Assembly (NCBI RefSeq): GCF_012641275.1
Contig: NZ_JABAIA010000003.1
Location: 496,001-560,000 of the forward strand
From: Chitinophaga varians
Lineage (GTDB): Bacteria > Bacteroidota > Bacteroidia > Chitinophagales > Chitinophagaceae
Length of the DNA: 64,000 bases
Direction: 5' to 3'
Shown here: positions 26,590-35,445 of the stretch, piece by piece
Numbering within the stretch: the first letter of the stretch is position 1
Layout: the number at the start of each line of letters is the position of its first letter
The notes under the pieces: model-generated
The model's input: the letters and a program-made list of their open reading frames with translations, nothing else
Databases searched by the model: none
What the model was told of the DNA's origin: nothing
Translations under genes and position numbers: made by a program

Positions 26590-27492
26590 TTATTTTTTTG
26601 CGGGGAAATACACGTCTGCTGCCATGTCTTCGGCCAGGGTAGGATGTACGGGATTCCAGCCCAGTGTTTTTTTGGTGATGTCCGCAGATACCCGGTTGTT
26701 GAATTTGGCAAAATGCGCAAACCAGCCAAAGTGTGCGGCCGCTTCTTCCGGGTTAAGGGAAACGACCGGCAGGTGTATTCTTTCGCCGATAGTGGTGGCA
26801 ACGGTTTTGAAGGCATTGTCTTCTTCCGCTACTGCGTGAAAACGGGTGCCACCTGCCGGGTTGCTTTCCAGTGCCAGGCGGTACAGCCTTGCCGCGTCCA
26901 GGCGGTGTACTGCCGGCCATATATTGGTGCCTCCGTTGATCATGGCAGAACGGCCCTTTTCTTTGGCGAGCCCTGCCAGAATAGGAAGAAAACCATGCGT
27001 GTCGCCTGTGCCGTGGCAGAGGGGAGGGAGCCTCACCACGGAAGCGCGGACGCCTTTGGCCACTATTCTTCCCACCGCCCTTTCTGTTTCCGCGCGGGGA
27101 TGGGACTGGTCTTCAACACCGTCGTTTTCCGTCACCACCCTGTCTCCCACAATAACGCCGGTGCCGCCGGTAATGATGATCGGACGTTGGGAGCCGATGA
27201 GTACTTCGCCCATCGCGTCAATTGCTTTTCCATCCAGGGCACACATTTCCGCAAAGCGGCTGAAGTCATGGATAAAGCCGGTGTGGATAATACCGTCGGC
27301 CGCAGCAGCGCCGGACTGAAGGCTGGCGGTGTCGGTGATATCGCCGCGGTGTACTTTGGCGCCAAGCGCGGCCACCTTTTGGGCCGCTTCTTCAGAGCGG
27401 GCGAGGCCTGTGACTTCATGACCTGCTGCCAGTAACTCTTTCACTACAGCGGAGCCAATAAATCCGGTGGCTCCCGTTACAAATACTTTCAT
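26590..27492 (-). CDS. NAD-dependent epimerase/dehydratase family (extended SDR) oxidoreductase
   Basis: From the ATG at 27492 the protein has 300 residues and opens directly with the Rossmann motif FVTGATGFIGSAV. The family-typical GAKVHRGDITD and a later AVHRLDAARLYRLALE are present. The classical YxxxK catalytic pair is not obvious, as in many extended SDR proteins of the NmrA/epimerase border. The open frame upstream to 27570 lacks family similarity. Substrate is unknown. It is followed by an AraC regulator, a common arrangement for inducible oxidoreductases. Confidence 0.82.
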   Translation of the reverse strand: MKVFVTGATGFIGSAVVKELLAAGHEVTGLARSEEAAQKVAALGAKVHRGDITDTASLQSGAAAADGIIHTGFIHDFSRFAEMCALDGKAIDAMGEVLIGSQRPIIITGGTGVIVGDRVVTENDGVEDQSHPRAETERAVGRIVAKGVRASVVRLPPLCHGTGDTHGFLPILAGLAKEKGRSAMINGGTNIWPAVHRLDAARLYRLALESNPAGGTRFHAVAEEDNAFKTVATTIGERIHLPVVSLNPEEAAAHFGWFAHFAKFNNRVSADITKKTLGWNPVHPTLAEDMAADVYFPAKK

Positions 27493-27659
27493 CTTGTTTT
27501 GTTTTTGTTTCACAAAGGTGAACACAAATGAATTGGTATTTGTAGCCGGAACGCGTGATGTTGTAGCCAAAAACGAGGCACAAAATATCAGCCGTCAGTA
27601 ACGGCCGCCATTCTTTTCCAGCGTGGATATGAAGTGTAATGTGCCGGTGGTGGTGCCGG

Positions 27660-28829
27660 TTATAAGGAAGACAGATCAAATACGATGGGTAGCTCCTGAT
27701 AGCTGTACACAATGGTGCTGGGTGTTCTTACGATAGTCGCGCCTGGTTTTATCCGTATGTGCTGCATGTGTTTGAACAGTACTTCAAAGGCTATGCGGGT
27801 TTCCAGCCTGGCGAGCATGGAACCGATGCAATAGTGGATACCGTGGCCGAAGCTCAGCATCCTGGAGTTGTCCCTGTTGATATCGAAATTATCAGGATCA
27901 GGGAAGGCGGCTGGGTCCAGATTGGCCGCGCCGATGCAGAGGTTTACGAGGCTGTCTTTCGGGATGGTCTGACCACGAAGTGTGATGTCACGGGTTGCCC
28001 TGCGGGGCATCGCCATTACGGGTGACCTGAAGCGCATGGCTTCTGTCAGCGCTTTGGGAAGATCTGCGGTATGGGTGGCGAGGTGCTTTTGTAGCGTTGG
28101 ATGCTGGATAAACAGATGAAGGGCGCTGGTGAGCCATGATTCGGTGGTTTCACTTCCGGCGCTAAGGACTGTAATACAGGTGGCCAGTATTTCCTTGTCC
28201 GTGAGTTTCTCGCCGTCCACTTCCGCCTGCAACAGATCGGTGATCAGGTCTTGCTGTGGCCGGACTGCCCGCTCAGCGATGAGCTGGGAAAGGAAGTCGC
28301 TCATCTCTTTCATGGTCTGGTAATATACTTCCATGCCGATTGTCCTGGGATCGCCGCTGAGAGTTTTCCCCCAGGAGGTCACCAATGGCCCGCTTTCTTT
28401 TGGCGCGCCAAGTAAGCGGGAGATAACGAGACTTGGCAGAGGGGCGGCAAAGGCGCTGACAAAGTCCATCTCCCCCGATTCCAGCCAGGGGGCTATCAGC
28501 TGATAACATTGTTCATACAGCCAGGGCCCCATTCTGGAAATAGTTGCCGGTGAAAAGGCTTTTGTCACCAGCGCACGCATTTTTCTGTGGCGCGGAGGGT
28601 CTGTCGCGAATATGGTGGCTCCCAGAAGATCTTCGCCGGATGTGGGAAGATATTCACTGGAAAATGTTTCGTGATCGCTTAGCGCCCATTTGACATCATC
28701 ATAGGTAAACAGCAGCCATGAGCCTTTGGCGCCATAGAAGAAAGTGAATTCCGGATCGAAGTAAACCGGGTTTTGGGCGCGCATCTGATGGTACCAGGGC
28801 GCCGGATCAAGGACAGTAGCAGAGAACAT
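27660..28829 (-). CDS. Cytochrome P450
   Basis: This 389-residue soluble bacterial P450 shows all core motifs: DPPRHRKMR near residue 77 (C-helix), I-helix AGSETTES at 224-231, the ExxR at Glu263-Arg266 and the heme loop SFGHGIHYCIG with the cysteine ligand Cys334. It has no membrane anchor. Electron donors (ferredoxin and reductase) are not encoded nearby. It probably hydroxylates a small molecule, but the substrate cannot be read from sequence. The next gene on this strand is 167 bases away, so it may be monocistronic. Confidence 0.93.
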   Translation of the reverse strand: MFSATVLDPAPWYHQMRAQNPVYFDPEFTFFYGAKGSWLLFTYDDVKWALSDHETFSSEYLPTSGEDLLGATIFATDPPRHRKMRALVTKAFSPATISRMGPWLYEQCYQLIAPWLESGEMDFVSAFAAPLPSLVISRLLGAPKESGPLVTSWGKTLSGDPRTIGMEVYYQTMKEMSDFLSQLIAERAVRPQQDLITDLLQAEVDGEKLTDKEILATCITVLSAGSETTESWLTSALHLFIQHPTLQKHLATHTADLPKALTEAMRFRSPVMAMPRRATRDITLRGQTIPKDSLVNLCIGAANLDPAAFPDPDNFDINRDNSRMLSFGHGIHYCIGSMLARLETRIAFEVLFKHMQHIRIKPGATIVRTPSTIVYSYQELPIVFDLSSL

Positions 28830-28991
28830 CTTTTTGTTTTGGTAAAGTTACTGTGCCACACTGCGGAATTGCTGCAAATTCCTTTTCCCGGATGCCTGAG
28901 GTTGTTGCCCATGCGATGTTCTCAGCGCCCACCCTCTGTAGTAAAAAAGATAAAGACGTCCCCCGGTCCGGATAACGGTGACGGATGTATG

Positions 28992-31244
28992 CTATGCAAG
29001 ATATTTTCGTAGGTACGTTGCCGTTGGTGTGCCAGGTTCCTTCAGCAGGTCGGCCACCGTTCCTTCAAACGTCAGCCGCCCACCGTCTTTACCGGCTCCT
29101 GGCCCCATATCGATGATCCAGTCGGCACAGGCGATAATGTCCAGGTTGTGTTCAATGACGATCAGGGTGTGGCCGGCGGCTATCAGTTTGTTGAACAGTG
29201 CGAGCAGTTTTTCCGTGTCAGCGGGATGCAGGCCGGTACTGGGCTCGTCCAGCACTACAATGGAATGTTCCCCTTTTAGTTGCGTGCTCAGTTTCAACCG
29301 TTGCAACTCCCCGCCGGAGAAGGTGTCGAGCCGTTGGCCGAGAGTGAGGTAATCCATGCCGAGGTCCTGCAGCATAGTGAAGTGACGGTGAAGCTCCGGT
29401 TGCTCTGCAAAAAATATGGTGGCTTCTTCCACTGTGAGGGACATCACATCAGCGATGGACTTGTGGCGATAGCGGTATGCCAGTACTTCAGGGCGGAAGC
29501 CGCTGCCACCGCAGACTTCACAGGGCATTTCTATATCGTCCATAAACGCCAGGTCAATTTTTTCCATGCCGAGGCCTTTGCAGTTGGGACAGGCGCCCTC
29601 ACTATTACGGCTAAACAGTTTATTGCTGACACCGTTGGCATGGGCAAACAGGTTGCGGATGATATCGGAAATACCGAGGTAGGTAAGCAGGTTGGATTTG
29701 GAATGCCCGGCAATGCCTGACTGGTCGATCAACGTAATGTCCGGATGCTGTTGCGGCAGCACGTCACTGATCAGCGTGCTTTTACCGGAGCCGGCCACGC
29801 CGGTAACGACGGTGAGCACCTGCAGCGGGACCTGCACGGTAACGTTTTGCAGGTTGTGCAGCCGTGCATGGCGGATAGTCAGTGTTTTTGTAAACGTACG
29901 CGGATGCTGGTTGAATGTTTTATGCCGGGCGAAATAGCGACCTGTTTTGCCGGTACTTTTACGCAGGCCATCAAAGCTGCCCTGGTAAACGATTTCGCCG
30001 CCATGGATGCCTGAGCCGGGCCCCATGTCCATCACATGGTCAGCGATGCGGATAAGGTCAGGATCATGCTCCACCAGCAATACGGTATTGCCCTTGTCCC
30101 TGATCTTTTGAATGATGCGGGATATATTGTCCAGGTCTTTGGGATGCAGTCCAATACTGGGTTCATCGAAAATATACAGGAGGTTCTCAAGGCTGCTGTC
30201 CAGGTGCCGCACCATTTTAATACGCTGCGATTCCCCGCCGGAGAGCGTGGGCGTTACCCGGTCGAGGGTAAGGTATCCGAGGCCGATGGTGATCATATGC
30301 TGAAGTTTTTTCACCAGTTCAGCTATAATGGTTTCATATCCGGGCGCCTGTATGGGCTGGATAAACGCCAGCAGCTCGTCGACCGGCATGGCGGCACAGT
30401 CGGCGATATCGTGGCCGGCTATTTTGCAGGAAAGCACTTTTTCGTTGAGCCGCTTGCCGTGACAGGACGGGCAGGACTGCTCTTTTACTATCCGGCTGAT
30501 TTCCTTCTCCCGCAGGCGCAGCTCTTTGGAGTCTTTTTTCAGGATATCCCTTTCCAGCCGGGGAATGATACCGGTGTAACGCACTGTTTTGCCCCATTGG
30601 GGAGAAGGATTGGGCGGCACATGTTCTTCGGCATGCAGCAGCATTTGCCATTCGTCCTCCGTATAGTCGGCGAGTTTTTTATCGTTGTCGAAGTAGCCTG
30701 ATGCGGTATACCGCAGCCAGCGGTAGCCACCGGGCTGGAAGGTAGGGAAGAGGATGGCCCCTTCATTCAGTGATTTATGGGTATCTATCAACCGGTTGAT
30801 GTCTATCTGCCGTGTTTGCCCGATGCCGCTGCAAACCGGGCACATGCCCTGCGGATGGTTGAACGAGAAAATATTGGCGTATCCCACAAAGGGCTTGCCT
30901 ACGCGGGAAAACAACAGCCGTAGCGAAGTATAGATGTCTGTGGCGGTCCCTACGGTGGAACGCACGTTGCCGCCTAAACGTTTCTGATTAATGATCACCG
31001 GTACGTTAAGGTGCCCGATGCTGTCCACATCCGGCACGCCCAGGTGCTCCATCCTGCTGCGTACGAAGCTGTGCTGCATTTCGCTCATCTGCCGCTGCGC
31101 CTCGGCGCCGATGGTCCTGAATACCAGCGACGACTTCCCCGATCCGGACACACCGGTGAAAACAGTGATCTTGTTCTTGGGAATTTCTAAGGTCAGGTTC
31201 TTCAGGTTGTGCTGACGGGCACCGGTGATCTTTATCGGATTCAT
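28992..31244 (-). CDS. Short UvrA-like ABC ATPase (UvrA2/DrrC type) lacking the UvrB-binding domain
   Basis: This 750-residue protein has two ABC units. The first Walker A is GVSGSGKSSL at 31-40, with signature LSGGESQRI. The second Walker A is GVAGSGKSTL, with signature FSGGELQRLKLS. Zinc-type cysteine pairs are present (CPVCSGIG, CPSCHGKR, CPNCKGLG with CEVCGGSG). Length is about 190 residues less than canonical UvrA, and the region between the first Walker A and VIINQKRLGG is too short to hold the UvrB-binding domain. Such paralogues occur in drug or DNA-damage tolerance. It is divergent from a MarR regulator whose palindromic operator overlaps its promoter. Confidence 0.88.
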   Translation of the reverse strand: MNPIKITGARQHNLKNLTLEIPKNKITVFTGVSGSGKSSLVFRTIGAEAQRQMSEMQHSFVRSRMEHLGVPDVDSIGHLNVPVIINQKRLGGNVRSTVGTATDIYTSLRLLFSRVGKPFVGYANIFSFNHPQGMCPVCSGIGQTRQIDINRLIDTHKSLNEGAILFPTFQPGGYRWLRYTASGYFDNDKKLADYTEDEWQMLLHAEEHVPPNPSPQWGKTVRYTGIIPRLERDILKKDSKELRLREKEISRIVKEQSCPSCHGKRLNEKVLSCKIAGHDIADCAAMPVDELLAFIQPIQAPGYETIIAELVKKLQHMITIGLGYLTLDRVTPTLSGGESQRIKMVRHLDSSLENLLYIFDEPSIGLHPKDLDNISRIIQKIRDKGNTVLLVEHDPDLIRIADHVMDMGPGSGIHGGEIVYQGSFDGLRKSTGKTGRYFARHKTFNQHPRTFTKTLTIRHARLHNLQNVTVQVPLQVLTVVTGVAGSGKSTLISDVLPQQHPDITLIDQSGIAGHSKSNLLTYLGISDIIRNLFAHANGVSNKLFSRNSEGACPNCKGLGMEKIDLAFMDDIEMPCEVCGGSGFRPEVLAYRYRHKSIADVMSLTVEEATIFFAEQPELHRHFTMLQDLGMDYLTLGQRLDTFSGGELQRLKLSTQLKGEHSIVVLDEPSTGLHPADTEKLLALFNKLIAAGHTLIVIEHNLDIIACADWIIDMGPGAGKDGGRLTFEGTVADLLKEPGTPTATYLRKYLA

Positions 31245-31258
31245 GAGCTAACTTTTTA

Positions 31259-31287
31259 TTAACTTTGTGAATAGTTAACAAAGTTAA
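31259..31287. promoter_or_regulatory. Palindrome with two opposed -7 elements (probable MarR operator)
   Basis: A perfect 10-bp inverted repeat, TTAACTTTGT with ACAAAGTTAA, is separated by 9 bases. Each arm contains an exact -7 box TAACTTTG (TAnnTTTG): plus strand 31260-31267 for marR, minus strand 31286-31279 for the UvrA paralogue. A MarR dimer bound here would block both promoters. The -33 boxes are not clear on either side. Confidence 0.7.
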
Positions 31288-31300
31288 ATAAATTTCCAAC

Positions 31301-31726
31301 ATGGAAAAAGCACAAAAAGCCTTTTTCGATACCTATACCGATTTCCAGTGTTATGTGATTGCGCAGGTCAACAACGGCGATTTTAACGGGGTCGGCGCCA
31401 CGCATTACAACATCGTGGAATACCTGTACCGCAACGGTCCGGCCACCGCCAAAACACTGGCGCAGAAATTCCATATCAGCGCACCGGCCATCTCCCGGCA
31501 TGTAAAACTGCTGCTGGAGAAAAAACTGCTGGTACAAAAGCAGCTGCCGGAAGACCGTCGTAATTTTCTGCTGGAAGTGACCGGTAAAGGCAAACAGCTG
31601 GTAAATGGCTCTGAAAACCAACGCCACAGCGTGACAACCCGCATCAGCGGCATGCTCCCCAAAAACGAGCTGGAACAATTTACCCGCATCCTGCGTAAAG
31701 TGGTGGACGTATTGAAGGAAGAGTAG
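31301..31726 (+). CDS. MarR family transcriptional regulator
   Basis: This 141-residue winged-helix protein shows the MarR core: AKTLAQKFHISAPAISRHVKLLLEKKLLVQKQ and the wing RRNFLLEVTGKGKQLV. It is divergent from the short UvrA paralogue with only 56 bases between start codons, and a perfect palindrome there covers both promoters. It therefore probably represses itself and the UvrA paralogue and is relieved by a small molecule. Confidence 0.9.
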   Translation: MEKAQKAFFDTYTDFQCYVIAQVNNGDFNGVGATHYNIVEYLYRNGPATAKTLAQKFHISAPAISRHVKLLLEKKLLVQKQLPEDRRNFLLEVTGKGKQLVNGSENQRHSVTTRISGMLPKNELEQFTRILRKVVDVLKEE

Positions 31727-31774
31727 GGGTAAAACGTTGTTCAGGTGTCGTTTGGAAGTATTGCCATCTGACAT

Positions 31775-32659
31775 ATGAAAATAAAAACCGTTAAGCCGAA
31801 TGATTTTGAACGCCGCTATATGTCCGGTATACCCGCGGTCTTCAAAACAACCCACATGCCCCTGCAAATATTTGATATCAGGGAAACAGCAGGACTGATA
31901 AGCCTGCCAACACCACTTTACAGGCCGGACTACAATTTTATTGTACACCTTACGCACGGACATGCCAGTCAACAGGTGGATGCGGCGGTAAAACACATCG
32001 GCCCCCATGATGTGCTCTTTGTAAAACAGGGTAACGTAACAGCCCTGCTGGAAACCAGTGACGACGTGGAAGGGTATGTGGTGGTTTTTGAAGACAGCAC
32101 CCTGCGTCATCTTTTGTCCAAAGAAAAACTGATACACCTGTTCAGCACCGGCACAGTAGTGACACTGCCGGCGGAAACCAGCCATTGGCTTACGCCGCTG
32201 TTCGGGCTGCTGACGCACGAGCTCCATCAGTTCTCTCCCGATATGGCCATCTGCTACTCTCTCTTCCAGGCCGCACTCATGAAGATCATTGCGTCAGATG
32301 GTGGTCAGCATAAGTCAGTGACCCGCAGCAGTGAAATCACCTTCGCATTTAAGGAGCTCGTGTATAGACATCATGTGGAACAAAGAGCGGTTTCCTTTTA
32401 TGTAGACAAGCTGGCTGTCTCCGTGAATTATCTGAACCGTTGCGTGCAACAGACTTTGGGCACTGCGCCGAAAGAGTGGATCAACAAAGTGAATATTTTA
32501 CACAGCCAGCTTTTGCTGCAGGATTTTACGAAAGATATTGCGGCTGTGGCTTTTGAACTGAACTATGAAGACCCCGGTTATTTCGGTCGTCTTTTTAAGA
32601 AGATCACCCACCTGACACCCTCCGAATACAGGGCTTCCCTCGTGCAAAGTTTGTCCTGA
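31775..32659 (+). CDS. AraC family transcriptional regulator
   Basis: This 294-residue protein has a cupin-type N-terminal ligand domain (about 20-150) and a C-terminal double HTH (about 190-290). The second HTH includes VAFELNYEDPGYFGRLFKKITHLTPSEY. The gene lies 48 bases after marR, possibly as read-through. It precedes a DUF6268-like outer-membrane protein gene by 71 bases, which may be its target. Confidence 0.87.
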   Translation: MKIKTVKPNDFERRYMSGIPAVFKTTHMPLQIFDIRETAGLISLPTPLYRPDYNFIVHLTHGHASQQVDAAVKHIGPHDVLFVKQGNVTALLETSDDVEGYVVVFEDSTLRHLLSKEKLIHLFSTGTVVTLPAETSHWLTPLFGLLTHELHQFSPDMAICYSLFQAALMKIIASDGGQHKSVTRSSEITFAFKELVYRHHVEQRAVSFYVDKLAVSVNYLNRCVQQTLGTAPKEWINKVNILHSQLLLQDFTKDIAAVAFELNYEDPGYFGRLFKKITHLTPSEYRASLVQSLS

Positions 32660-32730
32660 TAAAGGTAGATTCTGTTCGAAAGCAGCCGATGCCAGCCAGC
32701 GACCTTTGTGTTATCAAACTAAAGGAAAAC

Positions 32731-33648
32731 ATGAAACGCTTATTGCATCAGTCATTGCTTATCAGTCTGTTGGCATTTTATTCAGATGGTATTTTCGCGC
32801 AATCTGTTAAAGATATAACCGGGGTATCGGTAACCGCTCACGGCGAAAGCCAGTTTAATGATCTCCCGGAGGGCAGCGGTCTGCAGGGCAACAAATTTAA
32901 ATACAATACATACGATGCGTGGTTGTCATTACCACCCATGCATTTCGGGAAAACGCAGCTGCTCACGAACATTAACTACCGCCAACTGGCTTTTTCTTTT
33001 GATCAGAAAAATACGGACCACCTTTATCAGCTGGACAAAATTCACGAAATAAAGGCGGTGATGATTGTCCGCCATCCCATCGCAAAGAGGTGGTCAGTGC
33101 TGGGCATACTCATACCCACCGTGGCATCGGATTTTAAAAGCGGGCTTTCTTCCGATGACCTGATTGTGGACGGTATTTACGGGGTATCTAAAAGATTTGG
33201 TAAAAAGTCCAACCTGGAAGTGGGTTTCGGGCTGCATGTCATGTATTCCTTCAACGAATTTTTGTTCACCCCCGGTATATCCGTCGATTATAAAAGCAAC
33301 AACGGTAAATGGGAAGGACAGTTCTATTGGCCCAGGCTCAATGTGGCTTATAACGTAACCTCCAACACGCAGGTCGGCATCGCCGGCTCTATCGACTGGA
33401 CCCGGTATAACCTGAAGAACTATACGGATTTTGAAGGCAAAGAGATAGACTACGCCCAGTTCTCCACTGTTCATGCCGGCATACAGTTTAACCAGCGCAT
33501 TTATAAAAACCTGTGGTTCGGGTTGCAGGGCGGCATGGGGCTGTTCGGCAGTTATAAGCTTTTCAGTCCCGGCCACGACACCATCCGGAACTTCAGCATC
33601 AGCAACACCGCCTATGGCAAAGCCATGATCAGCTACCGGCTGAAGTAG
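32731..33648 (+). CDS. Outer-membrane beta-barrel protein, DUF6268-like
   Basis: From the ATG at 32731 the protein has 305 residues with a Sec signal (MKRLLHQSLL to FAQ). The rest is alternating amphipathic strands rich in Tyr, Phe, Gly and Asn, ending in a classic barrel terminal strand (AYGKAMISYRLK). The pattern resembles the DUF6268 group found in Bacteroidota. An earlier in-frame ATG at 32689 lies upstream of a GACCTTTG -7-like box (32701-32708), so the later start is preferred. Function is unknown. Confidence 0.65.
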   Translation: MKRLLHQSLLISLLAFYSDGIFAQSVKDITGVSVTAHGESQFNDLPEGSGLQGNKFKYNTYDAWLSLPPMHFGKTQLLTNINYRQLAFSFDQKNTDHLYQLDKIHEIKAVMIVRHPIAKRWSVLGILIPTVASDFKSGLSSDDLIVDGIYGVSKRFGKKSNLEVGFGLHVMYSFNEFLFTPGISVDYKSNNGKWEGQFYWPRLNVAYNVTSNTQVGIAGSIDWTRYNLKNYTDFEGKEIDYAQFSTVHAGIQFNQRIYKNLWFGLQGGMGLFGSYKLFSPGHDTIRNFSISNTAYGKAMISYRLK

Positions 33649-33673
33649 CCGCCTGTTTGTTGGAGGAATTGTT

Positions 33674-33681
33674 TATTTTTG
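33674..33681 (+). promoter_or_regulatory. -7 element for the RNA ligase gene
   Basis: The sequence TATTTTTG matches TAnnTTTG exactly, 32 bases before the ATG at 33714. TTTG at 33656-33659 is only 14 bases upstream, so the -33 box is weak. The element lies inside the longer open frame starting at 33657 and supports the shorter start. Confidence 0.4.
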
Positions 33682-33713
33682 CCGCTGTTAACCACGGGCC
33701 ATACCGATCAATA

Positions 33714-34745
33714 ATGAACAAACATTCCGAATACGAGAAAATGCCCAAAAATCTGAAGGGCCTCCACCTGTCAGAAAAAGCGATGCAAGACCTCAATAAA
33801 TTAAAATGGGTAGTGACAGAGAAAGTGCATGGCGCCAACTTCAGCTTTGTGTACGAAGATCATCAGTTGCTATTTGCCAAAAGAAAAGCATACCTGCAAT
33901 GGAGCGACGATTTTTTCGGCTTCCAGACGGTCGTTGCCGGTATGGAAGAACAGGTGGTTCGTTTCTTTGAACAGCTGGCGCAGGATGTGCCGGCACAACG
34001 GTATATCCTCTATGGGGAATTGTTCGGCGGAAAGTACCCGCATCCCGCAGTAGCGCCTGACCCGCATGTGCAGGCCATTCAGACAGGCGTGTATTACAGT
34101 CCGGTTGTCCGGTTCTGTGCCTTCGATATTGCCGTGGAAACCGATGACGGCGCTAAACGTTATATCGATTATGACACTGCCATCGCTTATTTCGAACGAT
34201 TTGGCATCTTCTATGCGAAAGCGCTGTTCACCGGTAAATGGAACGAGGCGCTGAATTTTGATACCCGCATTAATTCCGGTATCCCCGCGCAGCTGCAGTT
34301 GCCGGAGCTGCCATCCAACCTGATAGAAGGAGTAGTGGTGAAGCCACTGCGCCATTCGGAGCTTGCCACACTGGATATGCGCCCGGTCATCAAACTGAAA
34401 AACCCGGAATTTGACGAAGAGCAGAAATTTCATGAAGCGGAAAAATGGTCGTTTATCCCGGAGGTGAGTTCCCGGTCGGAGCAGCTTTCCTTCCTGGTGG
34501 CAGAAATGGCGCGCTATGTCACAAAGAACCGGTTAAACAGCGTGCTGTCGAAAACCGGCAGCTTTGATACCGGCAATCAGCAACGGACAGAGGAGATCCG
34601 GAACGAGTTCCTGGAAGACGTGTGGGTCGATTTTAACGAGGACAGTGGTAATCTCCTCGCTGATTTGGATGAGGAGGGCCGGCGCTGGGTGAGGGAGCGT
34701 ATTGCTGCCCGTATAGCGGTATTGATGGCTGATCAAAGTGTGTGA
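33714..34745 (+). CDS. Rnl2-type RNA ligase
   Basis: From the ATG at 33714 the protein has 343 residues. It contains nucleotidyltransferase motif I as EKVHGANF, with nucleophile Lys37, which matches the KxHGxN form of the T4 Rnl2/editing-ligase branch. Motif IIIa-like RFCAFDI, motif IV EGVVVKP and motif V VIKLKNPEFDE are also visible. A C-terminal helical region of about 100 residues follows. All catalytic motifs appear intact, so an ATP-dependent ligase sealing 3'-OH/5'-PO4 RNA nicks is expected. No kinase/phosphatase, RtcB or toxin gene is adjacent, so its physiological substrate is unclear. Confidence 0.85.
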   Translation: MNKHSEYEKMPKNLKGLHLSEKAMQDLNKLKWVVTEKVHGANFSFVYEDHQLLFAKRKAYLQWSDDFFGFQTVVAGMEEQVVRFFEQLAQDVPAQRYILYGELFGGKYPHPAVAPDPHVQAIQTGVYYSPVVRFCAFDIAVETDDGAKRYIDYDTAIAYFERFGIFYAKALFTGKWNEALNFDTRINSGIPAQLQLPELPSNLIEGVVVKPLRHSELATLDMRPVIKLKNPEFDEEQKFHEAEKWSFIPEVSSRSEQLSFLVAEMARYVTKNRLNSVLSKTGSFDTGNQQRTEEIRNEFLEDVWVDFNEDSGNLLADLDEEGRRWVRERIAARIAVLMADQSV

Positions 34746-34767
34746 CAGGGTACATACCTTTTTAGAG

Positions 34768-34799
34768 GAAAGCCTCCGGACTTGTTCCCGGAGGCTTTC
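34768..34799. terminator. Terminator hairpin between convergent genes
   Basis: A perfect 12-bp stem (34768-34779 with 34788-34799) around an 8-base loop lies between the RNA ligase gene and the convergent lipocalin-like gene. A T-run precedes it on the plus strand as TTTTTAG and reads as AAAAA on the minus strand. Termination seems likely in both directions but the T-tract is weak. Confidence 0.65.
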
Positions 34800-34812
34800 T
34801 GATGTGTGACAG

Positions 34813-35256
34813 TTATTGTTTTACCAAAGTATATGTCAGCTTATCGCCTTTCGTTAAAGCGCCTTCTACATAATATACCAGTGTTTTACAATCGTAGCTG
34901 GCGATGGTGCCTTGCAGTTTGCCGTCGCTGGTGAGGGTATTGCCTTTCACTTCCCAGGTGCCATGGTCAACGGTCTGTTCCTGGCATACGGTGCCGGCGT
35001 CGTGGTAGGTATAGGTACCGTTGCCTTTCAATTCCATGATATCGTCTTTTTCACAGTCTTCCAGGTAAGTGAGATAATCGACAGGGGTGGCGGTGGCGTT
35101 TTCCCGGTATTGCAGGGCGGTCAGTTTGTAGGAGCCGGAAAGGCCGGTCACGCTGATCTCACAGGCGGAAGGGCTGCTTTTTTCTTTTTTGCAGGAAAAC
35201 AGCAGGGCGGAAGCGATCATTACAGTCAGGGTGCATTTGATGGTCATTGTTTTCAT
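34813..35256 (-). CDS. Small lipocalin-like lipoprotein
   Basis: This 147-residue lipoprotein has lipobox LLFSC (Cys22). A single beta-domain follows with the pattern of Bacteroidota lipocalin-like proteins: GSYKLTALQY, a GNGTYTYHD strand and DHGTWEVKGNTLTS. Three further cysteines may form disulfides. Ligand and role are unknown. Confidence 0.65.
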   Translation of the reverse strand: MKTMTIKCTLTVMIASALLFSCKKEKSSPSACEISVTGLSGSYKLTALQYRENATATPVDYLTYLEDCEKDDIMELKGNGTYTYHDAGTVCQEQTVDHGTWEVKGNTLTSDGKLQGTIASYDCKTLVYYVEGALTKGDKLTYTLVKQ

Positions 35257-35372
35257 ATATTTCGTTTGAATCTATTTTACAGTAGTACCCCTGGTGTTGA
35301 CTAAAGGGTTGGGGAAAAAAGAAAAAATATTTTTTTTGAGGAATACCCAACCTTTGACAAAAAACAGGGGTA

Positions 35373-35405
35373 TTGATGTTGGCGGCCGTATATGCGGTAC
35401 CTTTA
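35373..35405 (+). promoter_or_regulatory. Probable Bacteroidota promoter
   Basis: TTG at 35373-35375, a 22-base spacer and TACCTTTA at 35398-35405 (7 of 8 to TAnnTTTG) lie about 40 bases before the lipoprotein gene at 35446. This falls within the 190-base intergenic gap, which otherwise holds only A/T-rich sequence. Confidence 0.4.
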
Positions 35406-35445
35406 TATATCAGTATTTGTAATGCATTAATAGAGCAGTAATAAG

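Noticed and set aside
26575..27435. A 286-residue open frame antisense to the SDR gene
   Set aside because: The SDR frame carries the Rossmann motif and correct length; the antisense frame has no family pattern.
31259..32227. A 322-residue minus-strand frame over marR and the AraC gene
   Set aside because: It covers two well-supported plus-strand regulators and has no domain of its own.
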